Of a stretch of DNA of 64,000 bases, positions 10,884 through 23,758 are shown one piece after another. The notes under the pieces are model-generated. The model searched no databases. It was not told where the DNA came from and worked only from the letters and a program-made list of their open reading frames with translations. Every line of letters begins with the position of its first letter. The first letter of the stretch is position 1. The position numbers and the translations under genes were made by a program. Source of the stretch: Tethya wilhelma (taxonomy: Eukaryota; Porifera; Demospongiae; Tethyida; Tethyidae); contig CAXIPT010000001.1 in NCBI GenBank assembly GCA_964030475.1, positions 959,682 through 1,023,681 of the forward strand. Direction: 5' to 3'.

Positions 10884-13090
10884 GTGTGTGTGTGCATGTG
10901 TGTGTGTGTGTATGTGTTTGTGTGTGTGTATACACTAATTTACATGACACAATGACATTGTCATAATATTTTAACTCATATTTATAAACATGAGGTGGAT
11001 ATCTAGATATTCACCTCCTATGTTTGGTCCAATCAGTATGAGATATAATTTTCCCCCTGGGCATATGATTGTCAACACCCCCTCTACCTAAAAGCTAGAC
11101 TGCTACAATTGTAGGCCACTCCTTCCATTTTGGTGAACAGCTGATTTTGGTTGGTCATGTATTATAGTGGTTCTTCTGTAGTTGTGGCCATGCTTTGTTC
11201 AGTGGTAGTCTGTTCTGTGCATGGCAAAGGAGTCATACTCTCCTTCCGCTAAAGTCAGAGGCTTGTACGTTTTAACTTCTGCTGCACTGACTTTCAAGTT
11301 CCCAGCACTAGTAGTGATGACTAGAACTAGACAGACAGTGAAGAAGACCATTTTTCTAGTTGGCAATAATTATGTGTAATGCATGGTACAAATCAGTTAC
11401 ATTACACGGTTCCGTTTCTGTGTGATTTACACAACCTCGGGCCTCTAGCTGACCCTCGGTGTGTAAAAAACATAGAAAGCTGCACCTCGTGATGTAACCT
11501 ATACTTATTATCATGGTCTTTTTATAGATCCTAGTGAAATTTCTACCAATGGGTGGAGTATTCTACATTACACCTGTAACTATGATGCACATAATGGATG
11601 CATTGAAGAACTTGTGAAGACACTGATTGAAACTGGGTGAGTTGTTTTGTAGTAAAGCTGTTCTACTTATCAAACATGACAAATAACTGTTACATTATAC
11701 TTGAAATTATGGCACATCACATGCACTAACAAACCTAACTTGCGTTCAAATTTGTGTGAAAATAATGTCCCTTGTAGGAAAGCAGATGTTGATGCAAAAG
11801 ATCGACATGACTTCACCCCTCTTCTTTACGCTGCTAAGCAGAACCACTCATCAACAGTAGTAGCATTGTTGCTGAGCTCAGGTGCTAACTTGAAACATGG
11901 AGAAGGTGATGATGGACTAACTGCCACACACTTTGCTGCTGTTAAAGGCAATTTTGAGTATGTTTTATTGTATAATTCTGATTATTTGTTGGAATATAAA
12001 ATTATACTAATTAACACTATCATTATTATTAATCTTTTTTTTTTATTTTTAATATTTAATCTTTTTTTTTTTTACATATAAATAAGTTATTACAATTATT
12101 TATAAACAAAGCTGTAATTCTGTCTAATGTCAATCCAGGACCTTGTCAGTGATGATTGGTCATGATCCAGAGTGTGTACACTTCACAGATCATAAAAACA
12201 ACATACCTCTCATGGGAGCTGTTCGCTTTGGGCACACTAAATCTGTAGAGTTACTCTTGAAGCATGGAGCAAGTGCAACACACGAGTAAGTAATGTCACA
12301 CTGTATCAGGTCAATAAATAGATCGTATTTGCTTACTGGTGTTCAATATAGAAACTCTGATGGGAGGACTGCTCTTCACTTTGATGAATTATTCAATTCA
12401 CCTGTTATCCTGAAATTGCTCCTCGATGCTGGTGCTGATCCCAACAAGATTGACAATGGCGGTGTATGTGAAAATTGTTTAATTATTATAACCACATGAT
12501 GCTGCTGTTTCAGCATGTATGCATCATGATAATCTGTAGATGAGAACAGATTAAAGGAAAATGCTTATTGTTTAGTGCAGCTAGTGATTTTAGTCAAATA
12601 TCACTCACCAGCTAGTCTTTATCTTTTTTGTGCCTTGCACATGGTCATCATGACAAGCTTACCGTAGTTTTTTCTACAACGTTCGCATACATAATCCATG
12701 TTTCCTCTTCCTATTCAGTCATATCCTCTGTTGAAAGCTTGTTCAATTGGCAGTACTGATGTTGTCTCTCTGCTGATAGAACGAGCTGCTAAACCAACAG
12801 CAGCCTGTCTTGAAATGGCTCTTACAGAGGGTTTTAAGTAAGTAATTAAGTAATGATCATTTCCTTGTTCTTAGATGTGTGTATTATAATTCTCTGTTAA
12901 TATAATTATATTAACAGACAGACTACTGAAATACTTCTGAGCACTTCAAACTGGCCCGAATTATTACGTCATACTTTTACTGACAACAACGTCACCACAA
13001 CACCATTTAGAGAGATTATTAGAAAAATGCCAGGTACTATAATGTGTGTGGGTTGTTGTGTGTTGTTTGTCTCTAAATGGAGGTCTTCAG

Positions 13091-13160
<70 letters not shown>

Positions 13161-15920
13161 TCACTCACACACACGCATGCATGCATTTACACACTACACA
13201 AATCACAATACATAATACAGATGTTGCTGAAGATATACTCAATAGGTGTACTATTCCTGATCCTTTTACAAAGGATACTGGTGATTTGTATTATGAGATT
13301 GCTTTTGATTACGAGTTTATTGAAGATTTTAGGGACAATGATTCACCATTGTGAGTTTATGAAGAATCACCTGTGTACTTAAGTTATTCCTGAATGTTGA
13401 ATTCAATGCAATCAATGAATGTATGTCACAACATACAGTGAGACCACAGATGTAGGAGCTGCTGATCAATGTGATATTGTCATTCATGAGTCTGATGCAG
13501 AGAAGTCATCAGGCAAACGCTACAGTGATATTAAATCCAGGCTTATACATAACTTCTCAACGGACTGGGGTCCTGTGGGATTCAACAAGTCTACCCATCC
13601 ACTAATGATCATGGTGAGTCATATCGTAGTATATTGTACTATAGCTATAAGTTGTGTGTGGTTTTATAGTCATTGATGCCTGTATTGGAGCTTAATTATC
13701 AATTATTTGTTTTTCCAATATGGCATAGACTGAAAATAGAAAAAATATAAAGTTGCTAAGTCATCCATTGGTTAGGAGTTTGCTGTTTCAGAAGTGGATC
13801 AAGTTTGGTCAATACGCCTACTTCTTCAATCTCCTCACATATTGTGTGTTTTTGATCTTTCTCACAACATTTGCTCTCCTGATTCCCAACCCACAGACTG
13901 ACAAATGTTAATTCTATTAAAGGTTCATGTTTCACAGTAGTATTAATTTTATGAGATTAATACTTTAGGCACTGTGATAACTGGAGGAGGAAATGAAACA
14001 CTTGCTGATGAGCTACCATGTCGTAAGTTTCACAAAGTATAGTATGATAATTATTATATAAAATCCAATGTTGTGCTTGTGCTCATGATCACTTCAGCTA
14101 CCAGCTTGTCCATGAGAATTGGAGCCTTCTTTTCAGCTGGTGTAGTACTGGTGTTCGCCATTGGTCGTTTGATTCTGGAAGTGTTCCAGGCTATCGTTTA
14201 CAAGTTTAGATACCTCATAAGCTTGGTGAACTGGTCAGAGCTAGTCCTGTTTGTCTGTTCGATCATCTTTGTGTGGGTCTTCAACACTCCATGTCAGTGT
14301 CCCCACAACTGGCAGTGGCAGATTGGAGCAGTGGCCATCTTTCTAGGATGGTTCAATCTCGTCATTTTTGTGTCAAAGTTGCCTCTAATTGGAATCTATG
14401 TGCTTATGTTTGTCAAGATTCTTTACACCTTTCTGAAAGTCATCATATTTGCCTTCTTGCTAGTAATAGCATTTGCTCTTTCGTTTTACATGACATTCCA
14501 TGAACCAACCATTGTTGTAAGTACTATATATAGTTACATTAATCATTGACTATAATGGTGCATATATGTATATATCTCCCATGCAATAGCGTTCTCCCTT
14601 CTCTCTTCCTGGTCGTTCCATCCTGAAGACCATGACCATGACTACTGGAGACTACTCCTTTGACACTGTCTTCAGACAGGACCCAACCGGAGAGGGAGAC
14701 ACCCTGGATGAGATCCCCTTCCCTCCCATCTCCTACATTGTGTGGATAGTCTTTTTGGTCTTCATGCCCATTCTTCTTAACAACTTGCTGGTGAATCTCT
14801 ATAATGTGCTGCTTAATATGTGCATTATACACCGTGTGCAAAGGGATGCACGTAAAGTTGCATAATAGTCTTATATCTTGCTTGTATACATAGGTTGGCT
14901 TAGCAGTTGGAGACATTGAACAAATACAAAATGAAGCAGCCTTGAAAAAACTTGCTCTTCAGGTCTGTATAATTATTATAGTAGTTTCAAGTTATATCAT
15001 GCTTGCATGTAGTTTAACTTTGCATATATACATGCCGTAATCATGCATCAGTGACCAGAGTAAGCCTTAATCAGTGGCACTGATCAAGGCAGATTCAGGC
15101 ACCTATGTATACATTAGTTTTGACTACAATGCATAACTCTAGACTATTTCATTGTGCCTAGGTTGGACAAGCTCTGACAGTAGAAGAACTGCTGCCCAAG
15201 AAACTTCGCCGCTATTTCATAGCTGGTGTTGGACGAATTCGGCCAAACAAGAAAAAAGGAATCTTTACAAGATTCCAGCTTCAACTCTGGGGAGGAGATC
15301 GAGGACTCTTTGATACTCATAGTGAACTCAGGAGAGCTCTCCAGAGCAAAGAAGTATGTATTTACAAACATGCATAATTATATAGTTGTTTGACAGCTAG
15401 CCTGATAATTATATAGTATGCTTATTTTGGTTGGCATTAGGAACAAAAAGTTCCATCTTCTGAGATGGACACTGTCTGTAAAATGATCAATGAATTGAAG
15501 GTGAGGGTCACAAAAAGAAGTATTATTCACAATGCACATTATTTGGTAACTATATAATTATTCTATTTTAGGATCATTGTACTGAGGTCAGAGAATCACT
15601 GAAACAAGAGATGGAGAAGTTCAAGGAACAAATGAACCGTGACCTAAAGGTTAAATAATTATATGAATTAGACAATAGTTCAAGATACCAGTATATCACT
15701 TGCATGCACACACCTGAAAGCCATTATGACAACTTACTTTGAAGTTTTTTATTCCACAAACACAACTTGATGCATGATTGCATTAAGTATCAATCATGTG
15801 GCATATTATGTGACCTGTCTGCCATACCCTTTGCAGGAGGACATCTCAGAGATGATGATGCTAATGCAAGAGATAGCAAGGAAACATGGCGTTGATGAAG
15901 GATCCTCGAGGGAATTATAG
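8893..15920 (+). CDS. TRPA1: TRPA1-like ankyrin-repeat cation channel (20 exons)
   Basis: Exons read by splice sites and phase: 8893-8994, 9063-9128, 10587-10761, 11528-11636, 11778-11957, 12139-12285, 12352-12463, 12719-12837, 12918-13033, 13221-13350, 13439-13613, 13729-13906, 13969-14022, 14098-14516, 14590-14790, 14894-14962, 15162-15353, 15441-15500, 15572-15649, 15837-15920 (TAG). They give 921 aa. Ankyrin repeats span about 57-340 (GRKALHIACCHNQLEVVKIL, DGRTALHF). S1 is near 500-530, S2-S5 lie at about 555-690 (NWSELVLFVCSIIFVWVF, FLGWFNLVIFVSKLPLIGIY). The pore loop contains TTGDYSFD, and S6 runs into NNLLVGLAVGDIEQIQ, the TRPA signature. A coiled-coil-like tail follows. Seven or eight ankyrin repeats is fewer than the ~16 of TRPA1 in other animals. 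Expected role: sensory or stress-gated cation entry at the plasma membrane. The start at 8893 is the first ATG I can connect; an upstream exon is possible. The exon 12 donor is GTTAAT, which is unusual. Confidence 0.85.
9535..10557. mobile_element. composite non-autonomous element, copy C, in TRPA intron 2
   Basis: It matches copy B (5214-6235) along its length: ATCATACGTACATTACG at the start, GAGAGCGCTAGTCAGAAGC in the body, ATAATGCGCATGCGCATTAG, and inverted MITE arms at about 10116-10226 and 10451-10557. It fills most of intron 2 of the TRPA-like gene without touching the splice sites. Confidence 0.7.
10780..10932. repeat. TG microsatellite just after TRPA exon 3
   Basis: Interrupted (TG)n tract beginning about 20 bp after the exon 3 donor. 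Open frames across it are repeat artefacts. Confidence 0.9.
13092..13177. repeat. CA microsatellite upstream of TRPA exon 10
   Basis: (CA)n with short CTCA interruptions in the intron before exon 10. It is shared almost base for base with 4356-4445 upstream of the duplicated exon 10. Confidence 0.9.
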
Positions 15921-16253
15921 CCCCTTTTCTTGCAATTGGAACTATAGTACTGAGCTGCAGCATGCAAGTGTAAAGTTTTAAACCTACAATCAATGATTCA
16001 TACTTAGTACAGTCTAAGAATCACGTTAGTACAAATATTATGATAGTGTATTTGTTGTGTTCTGTTTTCTCAGTTGTTTTGTAGGTTTAACTGAATTAGG
16101 TTACTGCATGTGGGCCAGCTAGGGTATTAATATTGTATTGTGATGAAATTGTAATTTTGGCTCAATGTTTTGTTGGCTATACTAATGATGTTCATTGAAT
16201 CATATAATTGCCTGGTACTTTTGAACTGTGACTGGGTCGTGCATCTAATATCT

Positions 16254-16601
16254 ACAAGTATAGTAAAAATTTCATAAAAATTAGCAGTGTAGGAATGGGC
16301 AATGCTGTAAAAAGGAAGGAAACAAGGCTGGGACTTTAAGGCTGGGACTTTAAATTTCGGCACATGACTACTTCATTTCCGTGGTCTCTATCATAGAATC
16401 ATGATTAAATTCTGATTCCAATTAAGTCATGGTTTATTTAAATAAATTAGAAGGTATACAGGCAACCTATGTGAGCTTGGAAAACTTTGAAAATGAAGTA
16501 GTCATGTGCCGAAATTTAAAGTCCCAGCCTTGTTTCCTTCCTTTTTACAGCATTGCCCATTCCTACACTGCTAATTTTTATGAAATTTTTACTATACTTG
16601 T
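16254..16601. mobile_element. MITE copy D downstream of the TRPA-like gene
   Basis: Inverted arms at 16254-16378 and 16492-16601 carry the family core GTAGGAATGGGCAATGC. In the left arm GGCTGGGACTTTAA is duplicated in tandem, while the right arm has it once. The flank from 16602 shares TTGTTCACTTTTTTCAACAC and GCGCATGCGCATTAT with the other copies. Confidence 0.8.
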
Positions 16602-16779
16602 TTGTTCACTTTTTTCAACACTAAGGTGCTCAATTGCAATGGAATATAAGCTTTCAGAGACTGGTCAGTCTCTACAAAAAGCATGACTTACTGCTTTCAA
16701 GTACACTGGATGCGCATGCGCATTATATGTATGCAAACCACGTGGTCTGTTGACGACCTTTACCTACATCAAAATGGCT

Positions 16780-16919
16780 ACATTCAAGTACAGTATGGGG
16801 TGGCGACTCCCATATGTACTGTACTTGGAGCCGCGACCGCGGTCAAGATCTTGACCGTCCAAAATTTCCATTTTGACCGTTGACCGAGACTAAAATTTGA
16901 TTTTGACCGTTGACTGAGC
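16780..16919. repeat. TTGACCG-rich repeat, second copy of 7261-7470
   Basis: The block GGTGGCGACTCCCATATGTA through GAGCCGCGACCGCGGTCAAG, then repeated TTTTGACCGTTGACCGAGAC and TTGACCGTTGACTGAGC, also occurs at 7261-7470 in the opposite order and orientation. Both copies abut an N (16920 and 7259), so repeat collapse in assembly is likely. A TG tract follows at 16921-17010. Confidence 0.7.
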
Positions 16920-16920
16920 N

Positions 16921-16968
<48 letters not shown>

Positions 16969-17113
16969 CGTGTGCATGTGCGTATGCGTGTGTGTGTGTG
17001 TGTGTGTGTGACGGTGCATGTACACACACGATGGAAAATTAAATCAAAATACTTTTCACCCAATAATCACACATAGCTCCATAAATACATATACGAATAC
17101 ATTTGCCCCTCAC

Positions 17114-17711
17114 CACATGTCACTGGGTCACCAGACGTGATGTTATCAGCAAACCTCTCACACAGAGCAACGCCACTGATATTACTCTTCAGCCTACAGT
17201 TCACAATCACACCTGGAACAAAGAGGAACCCCATGTCACATGACTATACCATTCACATCACATGACAGCTCTTGTGGTCACATGATTGAACATAGCAACT
17301 CACATTCAGTCTCTCGTGGGTTGGGCACCAAGAGTGCAAAGGTCGTGAGACAGGTCAGATAGAAGCAGTAAGTAAGGAGATTCATGAAGTAACCATACTG
17401 ACCAAACTTCTTCCACTTGCTGTGTAGCAGGCTGGCCACTAGGGGGTGGGAGAGTAGCTGGAGACTCTCACTCTCAACCTGTATTCAAAGCAAGTTTAAC
17501 TGGTTTAATTAGCCAGAGTGATTTAGGGAGCTCCTCACCATGATTGCCAGAGGGTGGTTGTCTCTGTCGAACTTGGTGGGACCCCAGGAAGTAGAGTAGT
17601 TCTTTCTTGGCGCCCTTTGAACCTCATCAAAACCACACCCATATGTAATCTCATTTACAGTACGCTTCCTCTTCTTTGATTTCACATACTCTGTAATTTC
17701 ATCCTCCACTC

Positions 17712-17768
<57 letters not shown>

Positions 17769-18958
17769 TAAAATAGAAATACAGACACAAACTGACAAAC
17801 AAGCAGCTAGTGGTACTGTGGTAGCCATTTCAAACGTACTGTTGATTGTTCAGGTCTTGAAGATCCTCCACAAACTCGTAGTTGAAGACAACGGAGTAGT
17901 CATGGTCTCCAGGATCAGGGACATCAGGGTCACTGTTGGTGCAGTTGTTCAACACCTCCTCAGCAACATCTGAACACACACACAGACAGACAGTCAGAAA
18001 GGGGGTCAATGTAAGCAGGTAGCTATATCATGTAAGCTGTTGGCTAGCAAGGTGGGGTCTATAGCTATCTACTATTCTCTGCTTCAATGCCAGTGAGTTC
18101 TAGTAGCTAAGTGGTAAGATCATTTGACTAGAATTCAAAAGACTTGGGTTCGAATCCCAGCTAGATCTCAAGATTTTTTTCCAATGAACTTTCATGGCAC
18201 ACACAAAAAATGAGAACTAAATTTAAACTTGACCCTTCGAAATTGCCAAGTTGGAATACTATCCATATGGCTAGTTATTTTCTAACTAGCTGTTTTAGGT
18301 TACTGCTACCGTTTTAGTGCAGTTTGTTTCTCAACTAACTTGGCATGTGTTTGATGAGCTCCCTGAAGGGAGTGGTTATCTTTCCCTCGTGGACAAAGGT
18401 ACTCCTCAGAGCCTTGGGCCATTGGGGGCTCTTCACCAGCATCATGGCAATCCGTCTGCAAATAGAAGATGGTCATGTGACAGCTAGTGAGTGTCATGTG
18501 ACTGATAAGTGGACGCCACAGGAGGTACAACACAAGTGTGCTTGAATTTACTGAGCCAGCAAGTCTGTTAATCATGAGACTACAATATTTGATGAGAGTT
18601 GATCACGTGCACTTGCTTGCCGGCTCAATAAAGGTACACTCATGTCATACCTCCTCTGGGTGCATGCTAGCTGTATAATATGGGTGATTTTTTGCTGAGC
18701 TTGCAAACTTTGTAATTGTATATCTAATCATGTGACCGCACTGCACATCCACTGCATGCTGAGTCAGCAAAGATAGACACATGTCCTATCTTCTCTGGTC
18801 ATGTGACTTACTCGTATCCCTCAGTGACAGCATTCTCCATTGCCTTGGGCCCCACCTCAGCACCGCGGTCCAACAGCAGAGGAATGACTTCCTTCAGCCC
18901 TGAACGACAGGCAATGGCCAGTGGATTCTCCTAGAGGGTAGAGGGTGTGTGTGTGTGT

Positions 18959-19006
<48 letters not shown>

Positions 19007-19560
19007 TCATGTGCAAGGGCACAGGTGCATGTTGAGATCTTCCATTGTCCAGAGTTCACAATGCCAAACATTAAAGTTGACATATCGATAGACATTCATT
19101 GTACTAATTAACTGCTACATTACACATCAAGTGAATAGCCTAAACAATAAAACAATGGAGGATTTAACAATGCCTAGAGTAATTTTTAGAAGGTATATTC
19201 AAACACAGCACTGCCAGTATTCAACTGAATCTCAGCTACAGTTGAAGGTACAGTGGATTAAAATGGCCTCATTGTGAGTTGTACGAAGAGAGACTTCATA
19301 TTAAACACTAAGACAAACTCTAACTAGACAGGCAGAGCGATGATGTATATAATTATGTGCGTTTCAGCTACAGTTGAATAAAATAGCCTCATTGGAAAGG
19401 AAGGAAGGAGAAGTCTGCCCGCGAGACTAGTGTGTGTGTGTGTGTAGACAGGCCAGCAGAGATGATGTATGTGTGTTAGTCTCACGGGCCAGACTCTTCC
19501 TTTCTTTTCACAATGAGTCCACCGTGGTTCAACTGTAGCTGAAAGGGGCTGGCCCACGAG

Positions 19561-19605
<45 letters not shown>

Positions 19606-20810
19606 TTACCTTGGCCCCTGTGAGGGGGTTGATCTCAGCTCCTCTCTCTACCATGATCTTCACCAGCCGGTAGGAGCCACTGGCTGCACAGTGCAATGGA
19701 GTCACACCACCATCAGCACTATGAGGGGGAGGGGGCAGTAATAATTGTGGTGAGCTTCTTTGAATTGTTTAAGGTAATAAAATTAAGCATGTGAGAAATT
19801 CAATTAGCAAGTGGTAAATTTCAGATCTACCAAATGTTTTCTGAACACACAGCACTCATGTATGTGTGCAATACACAGCCATCGTTGTGCTCAACTTTCA
19901 ATTTCAGGTACATTTACCACCCAGGGTATACAGCCCGTGAAATCATAGACACGACACATGCTATACTCTGTCATTACTAACTCACACTGCATTCAAGTCA
20001 GCATGGTTGTCCATCAGGAGAATGGCCACGCCCACATTGTTGTGACGACAGGCAATGTGGAGAGGGGTCTCATTATTGTGCCCCGCCCACCCCACACCCT
20101 CAGGATGACGACTAATCATATCACTGACGTTCCTGGAGGGAAGGAAGGGGTCAGAGGTCAACTAGAGTTTATCATGCACCATTATCATTATCATTATTCT
20201 TATGGTTGTCAAGGCAACAGAAAGAGTGCATTAATACGAGAGGAATTGGAATCATGTGTTATTATCAGCATGCAGAGGTTGATTGACACAACTCTACACT
20301 CAAATAAATACAGACCAGCCATTATCAAATTAGGGACAACTTGTGGTTGGTATTTAGCATCTTCATAGATGGGCTACCCTAGGGCTAGCTAAGTCTGATA
20401 CAAAGACATTAGACAGGACAGTGAAGAATGTGTGTCATTCTCATGCAGAATGGTGTTATCTGTTTCCCTAAGAAAGTCTTCTCATAACAAAGAGAGTAAG
20501 AAATCACTTGAAGGTAGTGAATTGTACCAAAAACACAGTTACATCAACACGACGTCATAACACCAGGAGACGACCAACAGACCTGGTAGCCCCACCAATG
20601 GCAGCTAAATGAAGAGGGGTGTCATTATTCTTGTTCCTCACGTCCAGTTTAGCCCCGGCCTCCAGCAGGAGCTGAGAGGCAGCAACATGGCCATTCTCAG
20701 CAGCATAGTGAAGGGCAGTGCAGCCAACATCATCTTGAACATTGACGGAAACAGCAGCTCTTTATGTGTGCATTGTTTTAAGGTTAAGGTGATCAATACT
20801 GAAGCAGGGC

Positions 20811-20866
<56 letters not shown>

Positions 20867-21190
20867 TGTGTGTATGTGTGTGTGTGTGTGTGTGACAGTG
20901 AAAGCCGTACAGAGACCCTTTATTACCTTGGGACAATAAGTCGCATCATTTCTTCGATGTCTCCCTCTGAGGAGCACATGCAGGCTTGATGGAGCACCGT
21001 CCTATCACTGTCCCTCTCCTTGAGGGTGAGGTCTGAGGGGAAGAGAGAGCAAGGTGAGGCACTGGTAGGATAGCTGGAGTAATTCAATCACTAGTGGATA
21101 ATTGAGGGATGAGTTTTACGAGTGTAAATTATACCAACCGTGAAATGTAAAATGATCTCCTATCACAGCTCTCATGCGTACATGCATGCA

Positions 21191-21234
<44 letters not shown>

Positions 21235-23758
21235 AGCCCCTGCATCAACAAGCACCTTCACCATCTCTGGTCTGTTGTAAATGACAGCGTAATGAAGGAG
21301 GGTCCTCGTGGTCCAGGGGGGAGTGGCTGTACTCACACTCCGCCTCCTCTGCTCAGGGGGAAGTCCCTCCACCCACTGGCATACCACCTCAATGTTATTC
21401 TCTTGGACAGCCTGAAGGTGGAATGGGAATGGGACCAATAGGTATGGAATGTGGGAGTTTGTAGTTGCTCTATATATAATGTTTGTTTTTACTCAGGAAA
21501 GGAAGCTGCTAAGTGCTGTTTCTTGCTAACAGTTGCTATGGGCTCAAACATGTGAAATTACAAACAGCAAACTACAAACATTTTGTGTCACAAGCAATAA
21601 TTATGAAGGCTCAGTGCACCATCTACACACTCCACTATAGCACAACATTGCACCCATCTCCAGATTATTGCCACATCACTGAGGTTGTACTGGAAACTCC
21701 AGTTAGACTACATCTAGTATGGAGGTAGCTACCTGCATACTAATTCTTGCTCATTTGAAACTAATAGCACAATGCTGAGCTCTTCATTTTTTACAAAAAC
21801 TTGACAAAAATTATTTATAGATAATTTATATGCTGGTTTCCTTGCTTTCATGATTGGAATAGTTTGATTCACACATTTTATTGACAAACAAACTGTGATG
21901 GATAGACATATGGAAAAATAGACAAATGACTCAGTGTGCATGTGTATTGGGGGCAATAAGGCACAAACAATAATATCTTTGGTGGGTAACAATACATAGC
22001 TTCTTCATTGAGTTGTTTACCGTATAGCTCCAAATTTTCGTGAATTTCGTGATTTGACCGTATATCACGAAAATTTTCTCCACGTAAATTTAGAAATCCA
22101 TATAATTATTGGCAATATAATTTCAGAAATCGTGATTCACAAAAATTAGCTCAAAACAGCAAAGACAGACTTTTCACGAACTTTTTGAACCATGAAAATT
22201 TGGAGCTATACGGTACTCATAGGGAACACGTGAGCTAATTAATTTCTTCACAGATCATTGAACCACACTCATACCATAAAATCAACAAGATGCCTTACAG
22301 CTCTAGCTGGGTATATAGATCGATCCTTATACACAACCCCAGTACACAGGGTCATACAATACATACATAGCTACAGGCAATTAATTGGTAATGGTTGTTA
22401 GACAACGTGTAGATGAACACAGAGCTAATAGAGAGAAGCACCCGACCCATCTCATAACTGCTCAACAACCACCCACTATAACATCGATCCATAATGGATA
22501 CCTACAAGTACAGTACAGTGGAAGCCAGTGGTGAAGCAATGCTAAAGACACAGAAATAGAACTGGCTATATTATGGTAGTGTGGCTCAGGAGTTGCATCA
22601 ATCTTGAAATATTTCTTGATACACATCAACAGAATTAATTGTTGCCTTGCGATCTAATGCTATCATTTATTGTATAGCTCCAAATCTTCACGGCAAGGTG
22701 TTCATACAAAGCATTCTTTTTTCTTGTCAAGTTAAAAATAATTTTCATGACTCATGATCACCTCTATTACATACAGATTTTCTGGTAATATATAGCAAAA
22801 TACTGTGCCATGAACCTTTGGATCTATAATCCATTATGGTATGTAGTACAACAACTCACCACCATGATGGAGTCGTCAACATGACACCTCCCAGAGCCCC
22901 CTGTGTCGTGGGCCCCCTCCAGAGGCACACCAGCTGGAGACACCTTCCTATCACTGCGACCACTCATATCGTCCTGGAGGGGTGGGTGTGTCACAGTGTG
23001 TGTGCGTGTGTGCTGGTATCACATCACTTACAGAATATTACAGCAAAATGGATAGAGCAATAGCAGCTGGTAATAACTATCATGTGGCAAAACAACTAGT
23101 TCTACTTAACTCTCACTTCCAAACAATAGTTCTGCTTTAAATGTACCCGATAGTGAGTAAGACTGCCTTAAGAAGGATACAATGATGCTACTCATGTGAG
23201 GCTTCAAAGAATAGGAAACTTACACTGTACTGTGATATTGATCTCTGGAGCAGAAATCATATTCATTGGTGGTCATTAGTGATAACAGAAGGGCCACACA
23301 AACTATGGAAGACAATCTGGCTACTGGGAAAAAAAGGAGAGGAATGACCAAAGGAACCCTGTGGAATTACTACCCAGGAATATTATATCACTGTGTCCAT
23401 AAGCTTCATATTACACAGAGTCAAGTTTACTAATTCCTGTAAGCCTAGCTAGCTAGCATGGTACAGTAGCATGCAAGGCAAGTAGGAACAGGTTACCATT
23501 TTGAATACAAGTCAATTGCAATGGACATGTGGATAGTTGTTAGGTAAAATTTAAATTATGATAGTCAAGAAACTGTGCAGCACATACAGGGCGGAGTAGC
23601 ATGTTATGGTTTGATCAGGACACAGATAAAAAAAACCATAATTATGCGCGTATTTAGGGGGTTGGGGCTTCTTTTTAATATTTGAGCACAGTTAAATTAC
23701 TTACCGTCTCGCTGCCAATGGTACTCAAACTCATCAGTTCTGCTTCCTCCTGGGCCAT
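17114..23758 (-). CDS. second TRPA-like channel gene, truncated before the pore (13 exons)
   Basis: Exons in transcript order: 23758-23705, 22973-22860, 21411-21234, 21032-20927, 20759-20583, 20132-19986, 19718-19610, 18930-18812, 18455-18340, 17969-17840, 17710-17539, 17478-17304, 17212-17114. They give 565 aa. After an N-terminus starting MAQEEAEL come ankyrin repeats (TLLHYAVIYNRPEMVKVLVD, CTALHYAAENGHVAASQLLL, NETPLHIACRHNNVGVAILL). The linker then leads to S1 (FGQYGYFMNLLTYCFYLTCL). From exon 3 on, exon phases equal those of the + strand TRPA-like gene exon for exon, and most lengths differ by three bases or none. Exon 2 is a longer Ser/Gly-rich segment. S2-S6, the pore and the tail are absent: the N at 16920 and a TG tract lie just downstream, so I read this as an assembly truncation rather than a natural short protein. 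The start lies 210 bp from the PWP1 stop codon. The gene is tail to tail with its paralogue. Confidence 0.8.
17711..17766. repeat. GA/CT microsatellite flush with a TRPA-2 acceptor
   Basis: On the transcript strand this is (CT)n ending in CGTTAG directly at the exon 11 acceptor (17710). It therefore serves as the polypyrimidine tract. Confidence 0.85.
18097..18167 (+). tRNA. tRNA-like sequence (anticodon AGA), possibly a pseudogene or SINE head
   Basis: The sequence folds as a tRNA. The acceptor arms GTTCTAG and CTAGATC pair at 6 of 7 positions. The anticodon stem is TTTGA/TCAAA with loop CTAGAAT, and the T arm TTGGGTTCGAATCCCAG is a good B box. The D arm (GCTAAGTGGTAAGATC) pairs poorly. Anticodon AGA would mean serine, but the long variable arm expected for tRNA-Ser is missing. 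A run of seven Ts follows at 18174-18180. It lies in an intron of the second TRPA-like gene on the opposite strand. Confidence 0.4.
18949..19003. repeat. TG microsatellite upstream of TRPA-2 exon 8
   Basis: (TG)n beginning about 18 bp from the exon 8 acceptor of the - strand TRPA-like gene. A second short TG stretch lies at 19430-19444. Confidence 0.85.
19565..19603. repeat. TG microsatellite next to TRPA-2 exon 7 donor
   Basis: A pure (TG)n tract ends seven bases from the exon 7 donor of the - strand TRPA-like gene. Confidence 0.85.
20815..20895. repeat. TG microsatellite between TRPA-2 exons 4 and 5
   Basis: (TG)n with three TATG interruptions in a 167-bp intron of the - strand gene, filling about half of it. 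Confidence 0.85.
21193..21233. repeat. CA microsatellite forming a splice donor
   Basis: On the transcript strand this is (GT)n starting at the first intron base after exon 3 of the second TRPA-like gene. The GT donor itself is the first repeat unit. Confidence 0.85.
22018..22215. mobile_element. MITE with TACCGTATAGCTCCAAATTTTC termini
   Basis: The 25-bp terminus at 22018 is inverted at 22191-22215 (GAAAATTTGGAGCTATACGGTA). A degenerate relative may lie at 22672-22830 (GTATAGCTCCAAATCTTCACG). It sits in intron 2 of the second TRPA-like gene and has no coding capacity. Confidence 0.7.

Noticed and set aside
10678..10966. Cys/Val-rich and His/Thr-rich frames
   Set aside because: They read through a TG microsatellite in the TRPA intron.
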